DNA of 57,587 nucleotides, taken from the NCBI RefSeq assembly GCF_009711055.1, contig NZ_WMJY01000021.1:1-57587 (forward strand). Reading direction: 5' to 3'. Numbering within the stretch: position 1 is the stretch's first letter; every line of letters starts with the position of its first letter. The translations under genes and the position numbers were made by a program. The DNA is from Myroides pelagicus. Its GTDB lineage: Bacteria; Bacteroidota; Bacteroidia; Flavobacteriales; Flavobacteriaceae. Positions 16,336-25,230 of the stretch are shown here, piece after piece. The notes below the pieces were generated by a model that was given only the letters and a program-made list of their open reading frames with translations, had not been told where the DNA came from and did not search any database.

Positions 16336-17164
16336 TTAGTTTTTGACCGCAGTTATAGCAGTAATTAGCGTCTTCATCATAAATAGTCGTGGTACAAGCA
16401 GTACAGTTTCGTCTTTTACGAGCATCAATCCTGTTGCGCTTGATATTAGAGAACTCTGCGGTTACAATACCCGTAGGCACAGCAATAATTCCATACCCCA
16501 GAATCATAATCAATGAAGCGATCATTTGTCCTTGCAAAGTCTGTGGTGCAATATCTCCATATCCCACAGTAGTCAAGGTAACGATACACCAATAGATACT
16601 TTTAGGGATACTTGTAAAACCATTCTCTTTTCCTTCAATGACATACATCAGTGCTCCTAGAATAATGGATACAACTAATACGAAATATACAAAGACAATA
16701 ATCTTTGTTCTACTGGCTTTAATAGCTAGTTTTAGGTGAGACTCTTGTCCAATATAGGGAACAAGGTTTAAGATACCGAATAAACGCAATAGACGAATTG
16801 CTCGAATAACTGTCAATACTTGTGCATCTACAATGAAGAAAGATAAATACATCGGTAAGATAGATATGAAATCAATAATTCCATAGAAACTAAATATGTA
16901 CTTTAGTGGTTTCTTATTGCACAAGATCCGTAGTACGTATTCAATAGTAAAAAAGACAGTGATTATCCACTCAAAGACTTTCAAGCTAAAGTGATGCTTC
17001 ATGTCAAAGCTCTCAATCGATTCGAGCATGACTAGCACAACGCTCAAAAGTATGACAGCTAAAAGAACTAAGTCGAATAGCTTACCTGCAAAGGTATTTG
17101 CACCATAAATAATGATGTAAACTTTCTGCCTAAGTATTTCCCATTTGTTTTTAAATCTTCTCAA
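16316..17164 (-). CDS. voltage-gated potassium-channel-type ion transporter with zinc-ribbon tail
   Basis: A 282-residue membrane protein with six transmembrane segments: S1 near residues 25-47, S2 near 62-80, and an S4-like RAIRLLRLFGIL near 118-129. The pore loop has the selectivity filter TLTTVGYGD (about 196-204), followed by S6. After S6 the protein ends in a short cytosolic tail, C-TAC-(x11)-YC-YNC-GQK, which looks like a zinc ribbon (two CxxC pairs). Channels of this Kch type pass K+ across the inner membrane. The zinc-ribbon tail in place of an RCK domain is unusual. The gene overlaps miaA and sits 12 bp after the exonuclease gene. Confidence 0.85.
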   Translation of the reverse strand: MRRFKNKWEILRQKVYIIIYGANTFAGKLFDLVLLAVILLSVVLVMLESIESFDMKHHFSLKVFEWIITVFFTIEYVLRILCNKKPLKYIFSFYGIIDFISILPMYLSFFIVDAQVLTVIRAIRLLRLFGILNLVPYIGQESHLKLAIKASRTKIIVFVYFVLVVSIILGALMYVIEGKENGFTSIPKSIYWCIVTLTTVGYGDIAPQTLQGQMIASLIMILGYGIIAVPTGIVTAEFSNIKRNRIDARKRRNCTACTTTIYDEDANYCYNCGQKLNDVFKK

Positions 17165-17176
17165 GATCTTTGTACT

Positions 17177-18529
17177 TTAAAAACGCGTTAGCTTATAATC
17201 TTTCTTTTTGTTTATATAATTCAGAATTATATTCCTATTGTTTCTATTGAAACTGATGCTTGTAAGGTTGCCTTGTAAGCGTTCAATAGATGAATGAATC
17301 TGATAGTTTAAGTCAAAGAAGCAATAACCTTTAAGTTTACCTTGTTCTAGAACTATGGCACTTTTCTCTTCTACTTTTCTTCCTTTGCTTATAATAAAAA
17401 CATTTCCTTTATCGATATTGTAATCTGCTAAAGCTTCTTGTAAGCGGTTATTATAAGTTGTATTATCTAATTCAAGTGTTACTGTAAAGTTATCTTCTGT
17501 ATACTTTTTGCTTTTCTTCTCATTGATAATATCAACATAGTATGGCAGTTCTAATTTACTGGTGATACTTTGAACAAATCTTTTAGCCTCTGTGGGAGAG
17601 GTAAAAGCCATTATATTGCGTTTTCTGCCGTCGGTTTTTTCAATTGAGAAATAGTTGAAGCCATTAATATTAGTTTTGATATACAGCGAATAAGGGAATA
17701 CATTCTTCTTGCTTACACGATTATATTTCGGTTTATTAATATTAACTTCTTCAGTCTCTTTTAGTAAAGCAATAAGTTCATTTCCAGTTCTTTCAAAAGT
17801 GACGGTATAGGTTTCTTGTTGAATTTTTGAAAATACCTTATTATCACTAGTAAAGTGTTGAAGCACTTTCTTTTTGATATTTTGACTACGTCCGATATAA
17901 ATGATTTGACCTTCTTCATTGTGAATATAATAAATACCAACTGATGAAGGAAGGTTGTCAATGATATCTAAGAATTTAGGATTAATACCAGTCTTAATGT
18001 CTGATTTGATCATCGACTTGAGAATAGTCTTTTCGTGATCTTTAGATAAGAGTAATTGAAATAACTTTAGTGTAGCCATTGCATCTCCATTAGCTCTATG
18101 TCTATCAGCGATAGGAATACCTAGTGAACGAACTAGCTTTCCTAAGGAATAGGACTTAGCTTCAGGAAGAAGTTTTTGAGAGAGCTCTACAGTACATAAT
18201 GTTTCCCGATGAAACTCATAGCCCAATCGTCTAAACTCTGTTCGTATGACTCTGTAATCAAAATCTGTATTGTGAGCTACTATAATACAATCTGTTGTAA
18301 TCTCTATGATTCGCTTAGCTACTTCATGAAATTTAGGAGCTAGTCTAAGCATAGCGTTGTTTATACCCGTAAGTTTTACAACAAAGGGTTGTATTTCAAT
18401 TTGAGGATTAACTAAGCTGATGAATTGGTCAACAATTTTCTCACCATCGAATCTATAGATGGCAATTTCTGTAATTCCTTCTTCGTTAAACTGTCCTCCA
18501 GTTGTCTCTATATCTAAAATTGCGTACAA
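17177..18529 (-). CDS. DEDDh exonuclease fused to a GIY-YIG domain
   Basis: A 450-residue protein. The N-terminal 165 residues form a DnaQ-like 3'-5' exonuclease: DIETTG at 6-11 (ExoI), AHNTDFDYRVI (ExoII) and HRANGDA (ExoIII, DEDDh type). A GIY-YIG nuclease domain follows near 200-280 (VGIYYIHNEEG, then IIYIGRSQNIKKKVLQHF), as in the UvrC N terminus. The C-terminal 170 residues are not recognised. Such fusions are annotated as PolIII epsilon-like proteins but probably act in DNA repair. It sits 18 bp after yggS in the leftward run. Confidence 0.88.
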   Translation of the reverse strand: MYAILDIETTGGQFNEEGITEIAIYRFDGEKIVDQFISLVNPQIEIQPFVVKLTGINNAMLRLAPKFHEVAKRIIEITTDCIIVAHNTDFDYRVIRTEFRRLGYEFHRETLCTVELSQKLLPEAKSYSLGKLVRSLGIPIADRHRANGDAMATLKLFQLLLSKDHEKTILKSMIKSDIKTGINPKFLDIIDNLPSSVGIYYIHNEEGQIIYIGRSQNIKKKVLQHFTSDNKVFSKIQQETYTVTFERTGNELIALLKETEEVNINKPKYNRVSKKNVFPYSLYIKTNINGFNYFSIEKTDGRKRNIMAFTSPTEAKRFVQSITSKLELPYYVDIINEKKSKKYTEDNFTVTLELDNTTYNNRLQEALADYNIDKGNVFIISKGRKVEEKSAIVLEQGKLKGYCFFDLNYQIHSSIERLQGNLTSISFNRNNRNIILNYINKKKDYKLTRF

Positions 18530-18547
18530 ACTGATCTGTTGTATTAA

Positions 18548-19219
18548 TTAATAATTTCGGTGTCCAAATATACTACTGCCAATTCGAACCATCGTACTAC
18601 CACATTCAATAGCTAAAGTATAGTCATTACTCATTCCCATTGATATTGTTGTTAGTTTTAAAGAGGATAGAGCACAATACTTTTCTTTAATAGAGTCGAA
18701 GGTCTGCTTAAGAGCAGTAAACTCTTGTCGCACTATTTCTTGGTCATCTGTAAAAGTAGCCATTCCCATAAGTCCATGTATCTCAATGTTTCTTAGTTGT
18801 TTAAATGCCTCGCTTTCTAGTATTTCGATTAGCTCTTGATTATCTAATCCAAATTTAGTGTCTTCTTTGGCAATAAACATTTGAAGTAAACAAGGGATTA
18901 TACGATTGTTCTTTTTAGCTTGTTTATCTATTTCTTCGAGTAATTTAAAACTATCTACACCATGTATTAACGATACAAAAGGAGCCATATATTTGACTTT
19001 ATTTCGCTGTACATGACCGATCATATGCCATTGAATATCTTTGGGTAGTACTTCGTATTTTTCTGCCATCTCTTGGATTTTATTCTCTCCAAAGATGCGT
19101 TGTCCCGCCTGATATGCTTCTTGTAAATCAGATACAGGCTTGGTTTTAGATACTGCCACAAGTGTAATATCTGTAGGTAAACTTGCTTTTATGTTGTTTA
19201 AATTATCCGCTATACTCAT
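18548..19219 (-). CDS. yggS: pyridoxal-phosphate homeostasis protein (YggS family)
   Basis: A 223-residue single-domain TIM-barrel PLP protein. The PLP lysine is in LVAVSKTKPVSD (about residues 20-31). FGENKIQEM, WHMIGHVQRNKVKY, KFGLD and the C-terminal SMGMSNDYTLAIECGSTMVRIGSSIFG phosphate-binding block are all present. It has no enzyme activity in well-studied members and buffers PLP and amino/keto-acid levels. It is 12 bp after the DUF1015 gene. Confidence 0.95.
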   Translation of the reverse strand: MSIADNLNNIKASLPTDITLVAVSKTKPVSDLQEAYQAGQRIFGENKIQEMAEKYEVLPKDIQWHMIGHVQRNKVKYMAPFVSLIHGVDSFKLLEEIDKQAKKNNRIIPCLLQMFIAKEDTKFGLDNQELIEILESEAFKQLRNIEIHGLMGMATFTDDQEIVRQEFTALKQTFDSIKEKYCALSSLKLTTISMGMSNDYTLAIECGSTMVRIGSSIFGHRNY

Positions 19220-19231
19220 TTTTCTCTTACA

Positions 19232-20449
19232 TTAGATTTCATAAATTAATAAACCATTCATAAACTTCGGTTCAATATAGGTGCTTTTTGGAGGCATAAT
19301 TAAGTTGTTTTCTGCTACTTCTTTTATTTCCTCTACGTTAGTAGGGTATAGCATAAAACCGACTTCATATTCTCCATCATCTACCATTTCTTTGATAGTC
19401 ACAATAGATTCGTTACCTGGGATGTAGTCGATACGAGCATCATTGCGCAAGTCATCCAACCCAAGAATAGGGTGCAGAACTTCATCGTATAAGATCTGTG
19501 CATCTAGCTGTTGGAGAATATCATTGGTTCTCTTGGTGTTTCTCAACTTCAATGAATAAAAGTCGCCATCGAGATACATACCAAATTCCATCTTTTGTGT
19601 AGGTTTCCACAACTGTTGTTCTTTATTTTTAATAATAAACTTTTGTTCCAACAATTCTAAAAACTCTTCTTTGGTATAATTATTCAAATCGTGAATAATT
19701 CTATTGTATTCGTATATTTTAAGGTTTCGCTCAGATATTAAATAGGTCATCACTGAATGGTTATGACCTTTTAGGTTTTCTGGATCTTCTTCTTGGAGTA
19801 GGTTAGCAGAGGCAAAGCGATGATGTCCATCGGCTATATACATGCGATCTACTTGCTCAAATTGCTCACATAACCAAGTGATATCCTTATCGTCTTCAAC
19901 TCTCCATAGGGTATGTCTTTGCTTGTCTACAGTGCTGAAATCGTAAATAGGACGAGTGGTTTTACACTGATCAATCCAATGATTTATATGTTCTTGATCA
20001 GGGTACATCATTAATACAGGCTCTGTATTGAATCTTCCATAATCCAAGTATTCTTTGAATAACTCAACGCGATATTCTAGTGTGTCTTCATGTTTGAGTA
20101 TCACATCACTGCGATAGTCTTCTAAAGTTGTTCCAGCAATTATACCTGTAAATACATGGTGTCTTGTTTGGATTTGATACAAGTAAAATATAGGCTTGTC
20201 TTCTTGCACTAGTATATTTTCCTTTTTAAAGTCTTTAAGCTTGGCTGCAACCATTTTAAAGCGCTTATCGCTTGTTACCTTTTGTGGGTTAACATAAGCA
20301 GGGTGTAATACGTGAAGAAAAGAAAAAGGGTTATAATCTATTAGATAAGCTAATTCTACTGCTGAATAGTCTTCGAAAGAGCGACAACTTACCAAGCTAA
20401 CTTTATCTCTAGTTGGGCGAATGCCTTGGAACGGAAGTATTTTTGCCAT
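19232..20449 (-). CDS. DUF1015 family protein
   Basis: A 405-residue cytosolic protein of the DUF1015 (SpoIIIAH-unrelated, UCP033563-type) family, recognised by the start KILPFQGIRPTRDKV, the block FYLYQIQTRHHVFTGIIAGTTLEDYRSDVILKHEDT (about 105-140), and MYIADGHHRFASA near 200-212 with its His-His pair. Function is unknown. The HHRF motif resembles ParB/Srx-type nucleotide-binding loops. It lies between hbd and yggS in the same direction. Confidence 0.85.
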   Translation of the reverse strand: MAKILPFQGIRPTRDKVSLVSCRSFEDYSAVELAYLIDYNPFSFLHVLHPAYVNPQKVTSDKRFKMVAAKLKDFKKENILVQEDKPIFYLYQIQTRHHVFTGIIAGTTLEDYRSDVILKHEDTLEYRVELFKEYLDYGRFNTEPVLMMYPDQEHINHWIDQCKTTRPIYDFSTVDKQRHTLWRVEDDKDITWLCEQFEQVDRMYIADGHHRFASANLLQEEDPENLKGHNHSVMTYLISERNLKIYEYNRIIHDLNNYTKEEFLELLEQKFIIKNKEQQLWKPTQKMEFGMYLDGDFYSLKLRNTKRTNDILQQLDAQILYDEVLHPILGLDDLRNDARIDYIPGNESIVTIKEMVDDGEYEVGFMLYPTNVEEIKEVAENNLIMPPKSTYIEPKFMNGLLIYEI

Positions 20450-20517
20450 TTATTGATGGTGTGATAATCACTAGATAAGCATGTATTATACCACTTATCT
20501 AGTGATGTTAGTATTTG

Positions 20518-21405
20518 TTATGCAAACATTTTTGCTACTTTCTCAGCTTTTTTGCTTTCAGAATAGTCATAAAACCCTTCTCCAGATTTTACTCCTAATT
20601 TTTTAGCCATAACCATGTTTACAAGCAAAGGACATGGAGCGTATTTAGGATTTTTAAATCCTTCATACATTACATTTAAGATAGATAGGCAAACGTCTAA
20701 TCCAATAAAATCTGCTAATTGTAACGGTCCCATTGGGTGTGCCATACCTAACTTCATTACTGTGTCAATTTCTTCTACACCAGCAACGCCATTGTATAGG
20801 GTTTCGATTGCTTCGTTGATCATTGGCATTAAGATACGGTTTGCTACGAACCCAGGGTAGTCATTTACCTCTGTAGGTACCTTGTCTAGTTTTCTAGATA
20901 AGTCCATGATCACTTTTGTTACCTCGTCAGAAGTACTGTATCCACGAATGATCTCAACAAGCTTCATGATAGGAACTGGATTCATAAAGTGCATTCCAAT
21001 AACTCTTTCTGGGTTTTTAACCACAGAAGCGATTTGCGTGATTGAAATAGAAGAGGTGTTTGATGCTAGGATAATATCTTCAGAACATACTTCACTTAAT
21101 TCTTTAAATATATTTAGTTTTAACTGTACGTTTTCTGTTGCAGCTTCAATAACTAAGTCAGCATTTACTACACCGTCTTTGATTTCAGTATGTGTAATGA
21201 TGTTTTCGATTGTTGCTTTTTTGTCAGCTTCAGTTATAGTACCTTTTGAGATCATGCGATCAAGGTTTTTAATAATTGTATTCATACCTCTTTCAATTGC
21301 TTGTTCAGAGATGTCGATTAAGAATACAGTAAACCCTTTTTGTGCAAAAGTATGTGCTATTCCATTTCCCATAGTACCTGCACCGATAACTGCGATATTT
21401 TTCAT
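20518..21405 (-). CDS. hbd: 3-hydroxybutyryl-CoA dehydrogenase
   Basis: A 295-residue protein of the 3-hydroxyacyl-CoA dehydrogenase family, short form. The N-terminal Rossmann motif is GAGTMGNGIA (8-17). ASNTSSISITQIA and GMHFMNPVPIMKLVEIIRG carry the catalytic Ser/His/Glu region, and DYPGFVANRILMPMINEA starts the C-terminal dimer domain. It interconverts 3-hydroxybutyryl-CoA and acetoacetyl-CoA with NAD(P). The Gfo/Idh/MocA gene ends 27 bp upstream in the same direction, so the two are likely co-transcribed. Confidence 0.94.
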   Translation of the reverse strand: MKNIAVIGAGTMGNGIAHTFAQKGFTVFLIDISEQAIERGMNTIIKNLDRMISKGTITEADKKATIENIITHTEIKDGVVNADLVIEAATENVQLKLNIFKELSEVCSEDIILASNTSSISITQIASVVKNPERVIGMHFMNPVPIMKLVEIIRGYSTSDEVTKVIMDLSRKLDKVPTEVNDYPGFVANRILMPMINEAIETLYNGVAGVEEIDTVMKLGMAHPMGPLQLADFIGLDVCLSILNVMYEGFKNPKYAPCPLLVNMVMAKKLGVKSGEGFYDYSESKKAEKVAKMFA

Positions 21406-21432
21406 ATTATAGTATAATTTTATGTTAGTTTA

Positions 21433-22398
21433 TTATTTGTCAAATGCATCAATGATCTGATGCGCTAAACGCAATGCTGCTGTTCCATCTTCTAAGGTAA
21501 CAATTGGAGTTGTCTTATTGATGATCGCATCGTGAAAAGTTTCTAATTCATCTAAAATAGCATTATTTTGATGAATTTCAGGGTTGTCGTAATAAATTTG
21601 TTTTTTAACTCCCTCTGCGTTTTGGAATATCAAGTCAAAATCCCCAGGAACTTCAGGTGCTTCTTTCATTTTTACTACTTCACAAGTCTTCTCTAAGTAA
21701 TCTACAGAGATATAAGCATCGCGTTGGAAAAAACGCGTTTTTCTCATGTTTTTCATTGATATACGACTAGAGGTAATATTAGCGACACATCCATTTTCAA
21801 ACTCTACTCTTGCATTAGCGATATCTGGAGATTCACTAAGAATAGAAACTCCACTAGCACTTACGTGTTTTACGGGAGATTTCACCACACTTAAAATAGC
21901 ATCAAGGTCATGAATCATCAAATCCAGTACTACAGGCACATCTGTTCCTCTAGGGTTGAATTCTGCTAAGCGGTGTGTTTCAATAAACATTGGGTTTTCT
22001 ATCTTTGATTGGATTGCTAAGAATGCAGGGTTAAATCGTTCTACATGGCCTACTTGTCCATATACATTGTACTTCTTTGTCAATGCGATTAATTCTTCTG
22101 CTTCCTCAACGGTTGTCGTGATAGGCTTTTCTAGGAATACGTGCTTGCCAGCTTCTATAGCTTTTTTGGCACAGTCGAAGTGTGAAAGGGTAGGGGTTAC
22201 GATATCTACAACGTCTACTGCATTGATAAGGTCTTCAATAGTATCGAAGGGTTGATATCCAAATTCAGCAGCTACTTTGTCTGCATTTTCTTTAAAAGGA
22301 TCATAGAATCCTACTAAATTATATTTCTCTGATTGGTTTAACAGGCGTAAGTGAATCTTACCTAAATGACCTGCTCCCAATACACCAACTTTTAGCAT
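21433..22398 (-). CDS. Gfo/Idh/MocA family oxidoreductase
   Basis: A 321-residue NAD(P)-dependent oxidoreductase. It has Rossmann motif GAGHLGKIHL (residues 7-16), the family marker HVFLEKPITTTVEEA with the EKP lysine (about 89-103), and a C-terminal alpha/beta domain with DLMIHDLDAIL, where the His probably acts in catalysis. The substrate cannot be read from sequence; sugars and sugar-like polyols are usual. It is the first gene of the leftward run of eight. A -7 match, TATTTTTG, lies at 22422-22415 on the minus strand. Confidence 0.9.
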   Translation of the reverse strand: MLKVGVLGAGHLGKIHLRLLNQSEKYNLVGFYDPFKENADKVAAEFGYQPFDTIEDLINAVDVVDIVTPTLSHFDCAKKAIEAGKHVFLEKPITTTVEEAEELIALTKKYNVYGQVGHVERFNPAFLAIQSKIENPMFIETHRLAEFNPRGTDVPVVLDLMIHDLDAILSVVKSPVKHVSASGVSILSESPDIANARVEFENGCVANITSSRISMKNMRKTRFFQRDAYISVDYLEKTCEVVKMKEAPEVPGDFDLIFQNAEGVKKQIYYDNPEIHQNNAILDELETFHDAIINKTTPIVTLEDGTAALRLAHQIIDAFDK

Positions 22399-22723
22399 GT
22401 CTATATATTTTCAACAAAAATATAACTTAATTTATGTATCGCATAAAAAATGGCGATAAACTTTGACGTTATCACTTATTGAGTTGTTGAAATAGTTAAC
22501 TCTTTTGCATTGTAAGTTGACTGTTATATATCTTCAGTTCGACAAAGTGCTTGAAGGGGTTGATTGGTTAGTTAATTGGCTTGCTGTATAAAGAGAAGTC
22601 AGGAGTAGCTTTTGCCGTGTGAATAGTAGGGAAAGATCCGACTTAAAAGAGCTTACAAGGCCAAAGGAAGGCGTTTTTGTTGTAAATATTGTGTAAATTA
22701 GCGGAAATTTAATACTACGTGCT
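22399..22723. other. oxidoreductase-pcm intergenic region
   Basis: This 325-bp divergent gap contains a possible -7 box for the leftward gene (22415-22422 on the minus strand, TATTTTTG, with ATG rather than TTG 19 bp further). The segment 22530-22680 is less AT-rich than typical spacers here, but I could not assign it a gene or RNA. Confidence 0.4.
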
Positions 22724-23365
22724 GTGATAGATTCACCTAAACACCAAGGGTTGCGCAATCGATTAGCGGAAGCCTTAAAAGAAAAAGGTATTGTAGATAA
22801 TGCTGTGTTAGATGCAATTAGGGTTATTCCTAGGCATTTGTTTTTAGACTCGAGCTTTGAGGGTTTTGCTTACCAAGATAAAGCTTTTCCTATAGGTGCA
22901 GGACAGACTATCTCGCATCCCTACACGGTTGCTTTTCAATCCCAACTACTCCGGGTAAAGAAAGATGATAAAATATTAGAGATAGGGACTGGGAGTGGTT
23001 ATCAGACAGCTGTACTCGTAGCAATGGGGGCTCGTGTGTATAGTGTTGAAAGGCAAAATGAATTGTATAAGAAGACAAGTTATCTTTTGCCGAGGCTTGG
23101 GATTCGTCCAAAGCTAATGACTTTTGGTGATGGATATAAAGGACTTCCTGGTTATGCGCCATTTGACTCAATCATTGTTACTGCAGGCGCACCCTTTATT
23201 CCTCAGCCATTGATGGAACAGTTGAAAATAGGAGGGCGTTTGATTATACCTTTGGGTGAAGAAGTGCAAATAATGACTGAGTTGGTTAGGATTAATGAAA
23301 CTCAGTTTGAAAAATATGAATACGGGGACTTTAAGTTTGTTCCTTTGTTAGAAAATAAGAATTAA
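22724..23365 (+). CDS. pcm: protein-L-isoaspartate O-methyltransferase
   Basis: A 213-residue SAM-dependent methyltransferase. It has IPRHLFLDSSFEGFAYQDKAFPIGAGQTISHPYTVAFQ (about 28-67), motif I VLEIGTGSGYQTAVL (written ILEIGTGSGYQTAVL here), and FDSIIVTAGAPFIPQPLMEQLKIGGRLIIPLG. It starts repair of isoaspartyl residues in damaged proteins in the cytosol. The start is a GTG at 22724, since no in-frame ATG is available before the conserved SPKHQGLR block. Transcribed alone, convergent with smpB. Confidence 0.95.
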   Translation: MIDSPKHQGLRNRLAEALKEKGIVDNAVLDAIRVIPRHLFLDSSFEGFAYQDKAFPIGAGQTISHPYTVAFQSQLLRVKKDDKILEIGTGSGYQTAVLVAMGARVYSVERQNELYKKTSYLLPRLGIRPKLMTFGDGYKGLPGYAPFDSIIVTAGAPFIPQPLMEQLKIGGRLIIPLGEEVQIMTELVRINETQFEKYEYGDFKFVPLLENKN

Positions 23366-23370
23366 TAAAA

Positions 23371-23396
23371 AAGCTTCCCTTGTCTAAGGGAAGCTT
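23371..23396. terminator. bidirectional terminator between pcm and smpB
   Basis: An 11-bp stem (AAGCTTCCCTT with AAGGGAAGCTT) has a 4-base loop, with A's on the left and a T run on the right, serving both convergent genes. Confidence 0.9.
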
Positions 23397-23404
23397 TTTT
23401 ATTA

Positions 23405-23857
23405 TTAAAATGATTTTTTAAGACGGTCAAGGTTGATTTTATTGTCTCTATCTTTAATCGTTTCGCGTTTGTCGTAATTCTTTTTACCACGGCATAGTGC
23501 TATTTCTAATTTAGCTAGTCCGCGATCGTTTAAGAACAGACGAAGGGGAACGATTGTTAGTCCTTTGTTTTGAACGCTTTTATTAAGGCTTTTCAGTTCT
23601 TTCTTGTTTAGCAGTAGTTTTCTTTCGGTTTTTGCTTTGTGATTAAAGTGTTTGCTATGTGCATATTCTTCAATTTGTGTGTTAATGGCAAATAATTCGA
23701 GGTCTTGAAACTCACAAAAGCTTTCAGCTATACTAGCTTTACCTAAGCGAATTGATTTAATCTCCGTCCCAGTCAAAACGATACCAGCAGTATATTTGTC
23801 TAAAATCTCATAGTCAAATTTAGCGCGTTTGTTTAATATATTTATTTTCTTCTGCAT
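23405..23857 (-). CDS. smpB: SsrA-binding protein SmpB
   Basis: A 150-residue OB-fold protein with the standard motifs INILNKRAKFDYEILDKYTAGIVLTGTEIKSIRLGKASI, the AHSKHFNHKAKTERKLLLNKKEL segment and a basic C-terminal tail (GKKNYDKRETIKDRD), which mimics an anticodon stem in the decoding centre. With tmRNA it rescues stalled ribosomes. The tmRNA gene itself is not in this window. Confidence 0.97.
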   Translation of the reverse strand: MQKKINILNKRAKFDYEILDKYTAGIVLTGTEIKSIRLGKASIAESFCEFQDLELFAINTQIEEYAHSKHFNHKAKTERKLLLNKKELKSLNKSVQNKGLTIVPLRLFLNDRGLAKLEIALCRGKKNYDKRETIKDRDNKINLDRLKKSF

Positions 23858-23898
23858 GGTGCAAAAATATTATTTTTAAATGAAATCTAATAGCAAAA

Positions 23899-23930
23899 AA
23901 AGAGTTGCTACAGCAAAGTAACAACTCTTT
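23899..23930 (-). terminator. terminator of the PorT-like barrel gene
   Basis: A 13-bp stem with one G-T pair (AAAGAGTTGCTAC with GTAACAACTCTTT). An A run to its left gives U's on the minus strand. It lies about 20 bp past the leftward stop. Confidence 0.8.
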
Positions 23931-23951
23931 CTTTAATCCTTAAAATTTATC

Positions 23952-24539
23952 TTATAAAAAGAAGAATCCTACTGAAACTAGCCAAGTATTTGGTTTTGTT
24001 TTAAAATCTTTACTTACGTTGTTGAATCCACCGTCATAAGAAACATCTAGTGTAAATTGAAGCACATCAATACCAGCACCAACGCGATATCCGATATTTG
24101 ACTTGTCAAAATTTTTGAAAGTATTATCGATGTCGTGTTTGTCAAAGTTGTCACCTACCATACTTGTGTAAACACCTCCGGCGAATGCACGTAAGTTGAA
24201 TAAGGGTGATTTGATGATTTTATGACCAAAGACAACAGGTACTTCGATGTTTTTCATTTTAGTAGTTGTCGTTCCTTGTGTATTCGTAAAGTCAACATTC
24301 TTTTCAGAGTAAAGCATTTCTGCTTGAAGATAAGATTTTTTAATGTCAAATCTAGCCATAGCTCCTAAAGCAAACCCTGTAGCTGTTTTGCTGTTGTAGT
24401 CTTTTAATGACGTGGACATATCAGTGAAGTTAGCTCCAGCTTTAAGACCTACATGGAATGGTGAAGGAGACTGAGCATAAGTAAATAAACTACCTAGGGT
24501 AAAAAGTGCAGCTAATGCAAATGATTTTCTCGTTTTCAT
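23952..24539 (-). CDS. PorT-family outer-membrane beta-barrel protein
   Basis: A 195-residue protein: Sec signal peptide (MKTRKSFALAALFTLGSLFTYAQ), then alternating beta strands such as FHVGLKAGANFTDMS, GFALGAMARFDI, SYLQAEMLYSEK and VPVVFGHKII. It ends in TWLVSVGFFFL, with an aromatic C terminus typical of outer-membrane barrels. It is the small PorT-like/outer-membrane beta-barrel family common in Bacteroidetes; the specific role is unknown. The ATG at 24539 starts the signal peptide. A clear promoter lies just upstream. Confidence 0.87.
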   Translation of the reverse strand: MKTRKSFALAALFTLGSLFTYAQSPSPFHVGLKAGANFTDMSTSLKDYNSKTATGFALGAMARFDIKKSYLQAEMLYSEKNVDFTNTQGTTTTKMKNIEVPVVFGHKIIKSPLFNLRAFAGGVYTSMVGDNFDKHDIDNTFKNFDKSNIGYRVGAGIDVLQFTLDVSYDGGFNNVSKDFKTKPNTWLVSVGFFFL

Positions 24540-24557
24540 AATTAAGTTATTTTTATA

Positions 24558-24588
24558 CAAACATAAATAAATGTTTGTTGACCACCAA
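24558..24588 (-). promoter_or_regulatory. promoter of the PorT-like barrel gene
   Basis: On the minus strand: TTG (24588-24586), a 20-bp spacer and TATGTTTG (24565-24558), a full consensus match, with a short leader to the ATG at 24539. Confidence 0.75.
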
Positions 24589-24830
24589 GAAGTTGATTGC
24601 TGTAGATAATATTGTTTGATTGTAAAAATATTTATATTTATAGTTTTATTTAATATGTTTATACGTTTTTTGTCTGATTTTAAGTAAAAAAAGAGATTTT
24701 TTTAGAGTAGTCGATGATAGTAATAAAAAGACTAAAGTTCTGTTATAAATAGCTGGTTATTTATATTGAGAGTTGTAGTGGTGTTTTTTTGTGTTGGTTT
24801 TTATTATCTGTATAGATTCTTGAGGTATAG

Positions 24831-24915
24831 CTGCAGTATGCGTGCACATTCCTTGCTAAGAAAGGTGTTCTGGGCTAGTAAACCTGAAGGAAACTGCAGG
24901 TATTCTGGACGCATT
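24831..24915. repeat. dispersed palindromic repeat, copy 2
   Basis: Aligns without gaps to 3001-3075 at roughly two thirds identity, including CTGCAGTAT and TTCTGGGCT-x-GTA. It carries its own inverted pair, CTGCAGT near the left end and ACTGCAG near 24893. Intergenic in both places. Confidence 0.5.
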
Positions 24916-25072
24916 GGTTGTTAGGATGATGTATTTAACGTGTAAAATAAGGGTAATGTATTTAGTTTTGATTGAAGAGATAGGGGGAAGAGAGGTTATT
25001 GTGGATATTAGAGGAGGTAGTTTGATAAGGATTTTTTTAGGTGGTTTGTATCAAGCTGAGATGTATAAAAAA

Positions 25073-25096
25073 AGCCTTTCAGTTTTCTGAAAGGCT
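25073..25096 (-). terminator. terminator of the tRNA-Tyr array
   Basis: A 10-bp stem AGCCTTTCAG with CTGAAAGGCT and a TTTT loop, flanked by A7 on the left and T7 on the right. It ends the leftward tRNA transcript 8 bases after the last tRNA gene. Confidence 0.9.
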
Positions 25097-25103
25097 TTTT
25101 TAG

Positions 25104-25184
25104 TGGGGAGAGCAGGATTCGAACCTGCGAAGGTTTCCCAACGGATTTACAGTCCGTCCTCGTTGGCCGCTTGAGTATCTCCCC
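25104..25184 (-). tRNA. tRNA-Tyr (GTA), fourth in transcription order
   Basis: Read on the minus strand this 81-nt class II tRNA has acceptor GGGGAGA/TCTCCCC, discriminator A, anticodon loop CTGTAAA (anticodon GTA), an extra stem in the variable arm and a T loop TTCGAAT. CCA is not encoded. The preceding spacer differs from the others. Confidence 0.97.
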
Positions 25185-25230
25185 TCCGGTATTTTAAAAT
25201 ATGATGTTATGATCTGAAATAGAACATTAG

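Larger units (their letters stand above)
24540..25103. other. 564-bp gap before the tRNA-Tyr array
   Basis: It holds the promoter of the barrel gene, copy 2 of a dispersed palindromic repeat (24831-24915) and the terminator of the tRNA array. Otherwise AT-rich with no convincing frame. Confidence 0.5.

Noticed and set aside
22534..22758. A 74-codon leftward frame between the oxidoreductase and pcm genes
   Set aside because: It overlaps the pcm start, and its composition is low in typical protein patterns. No start signal or homology was recognised.
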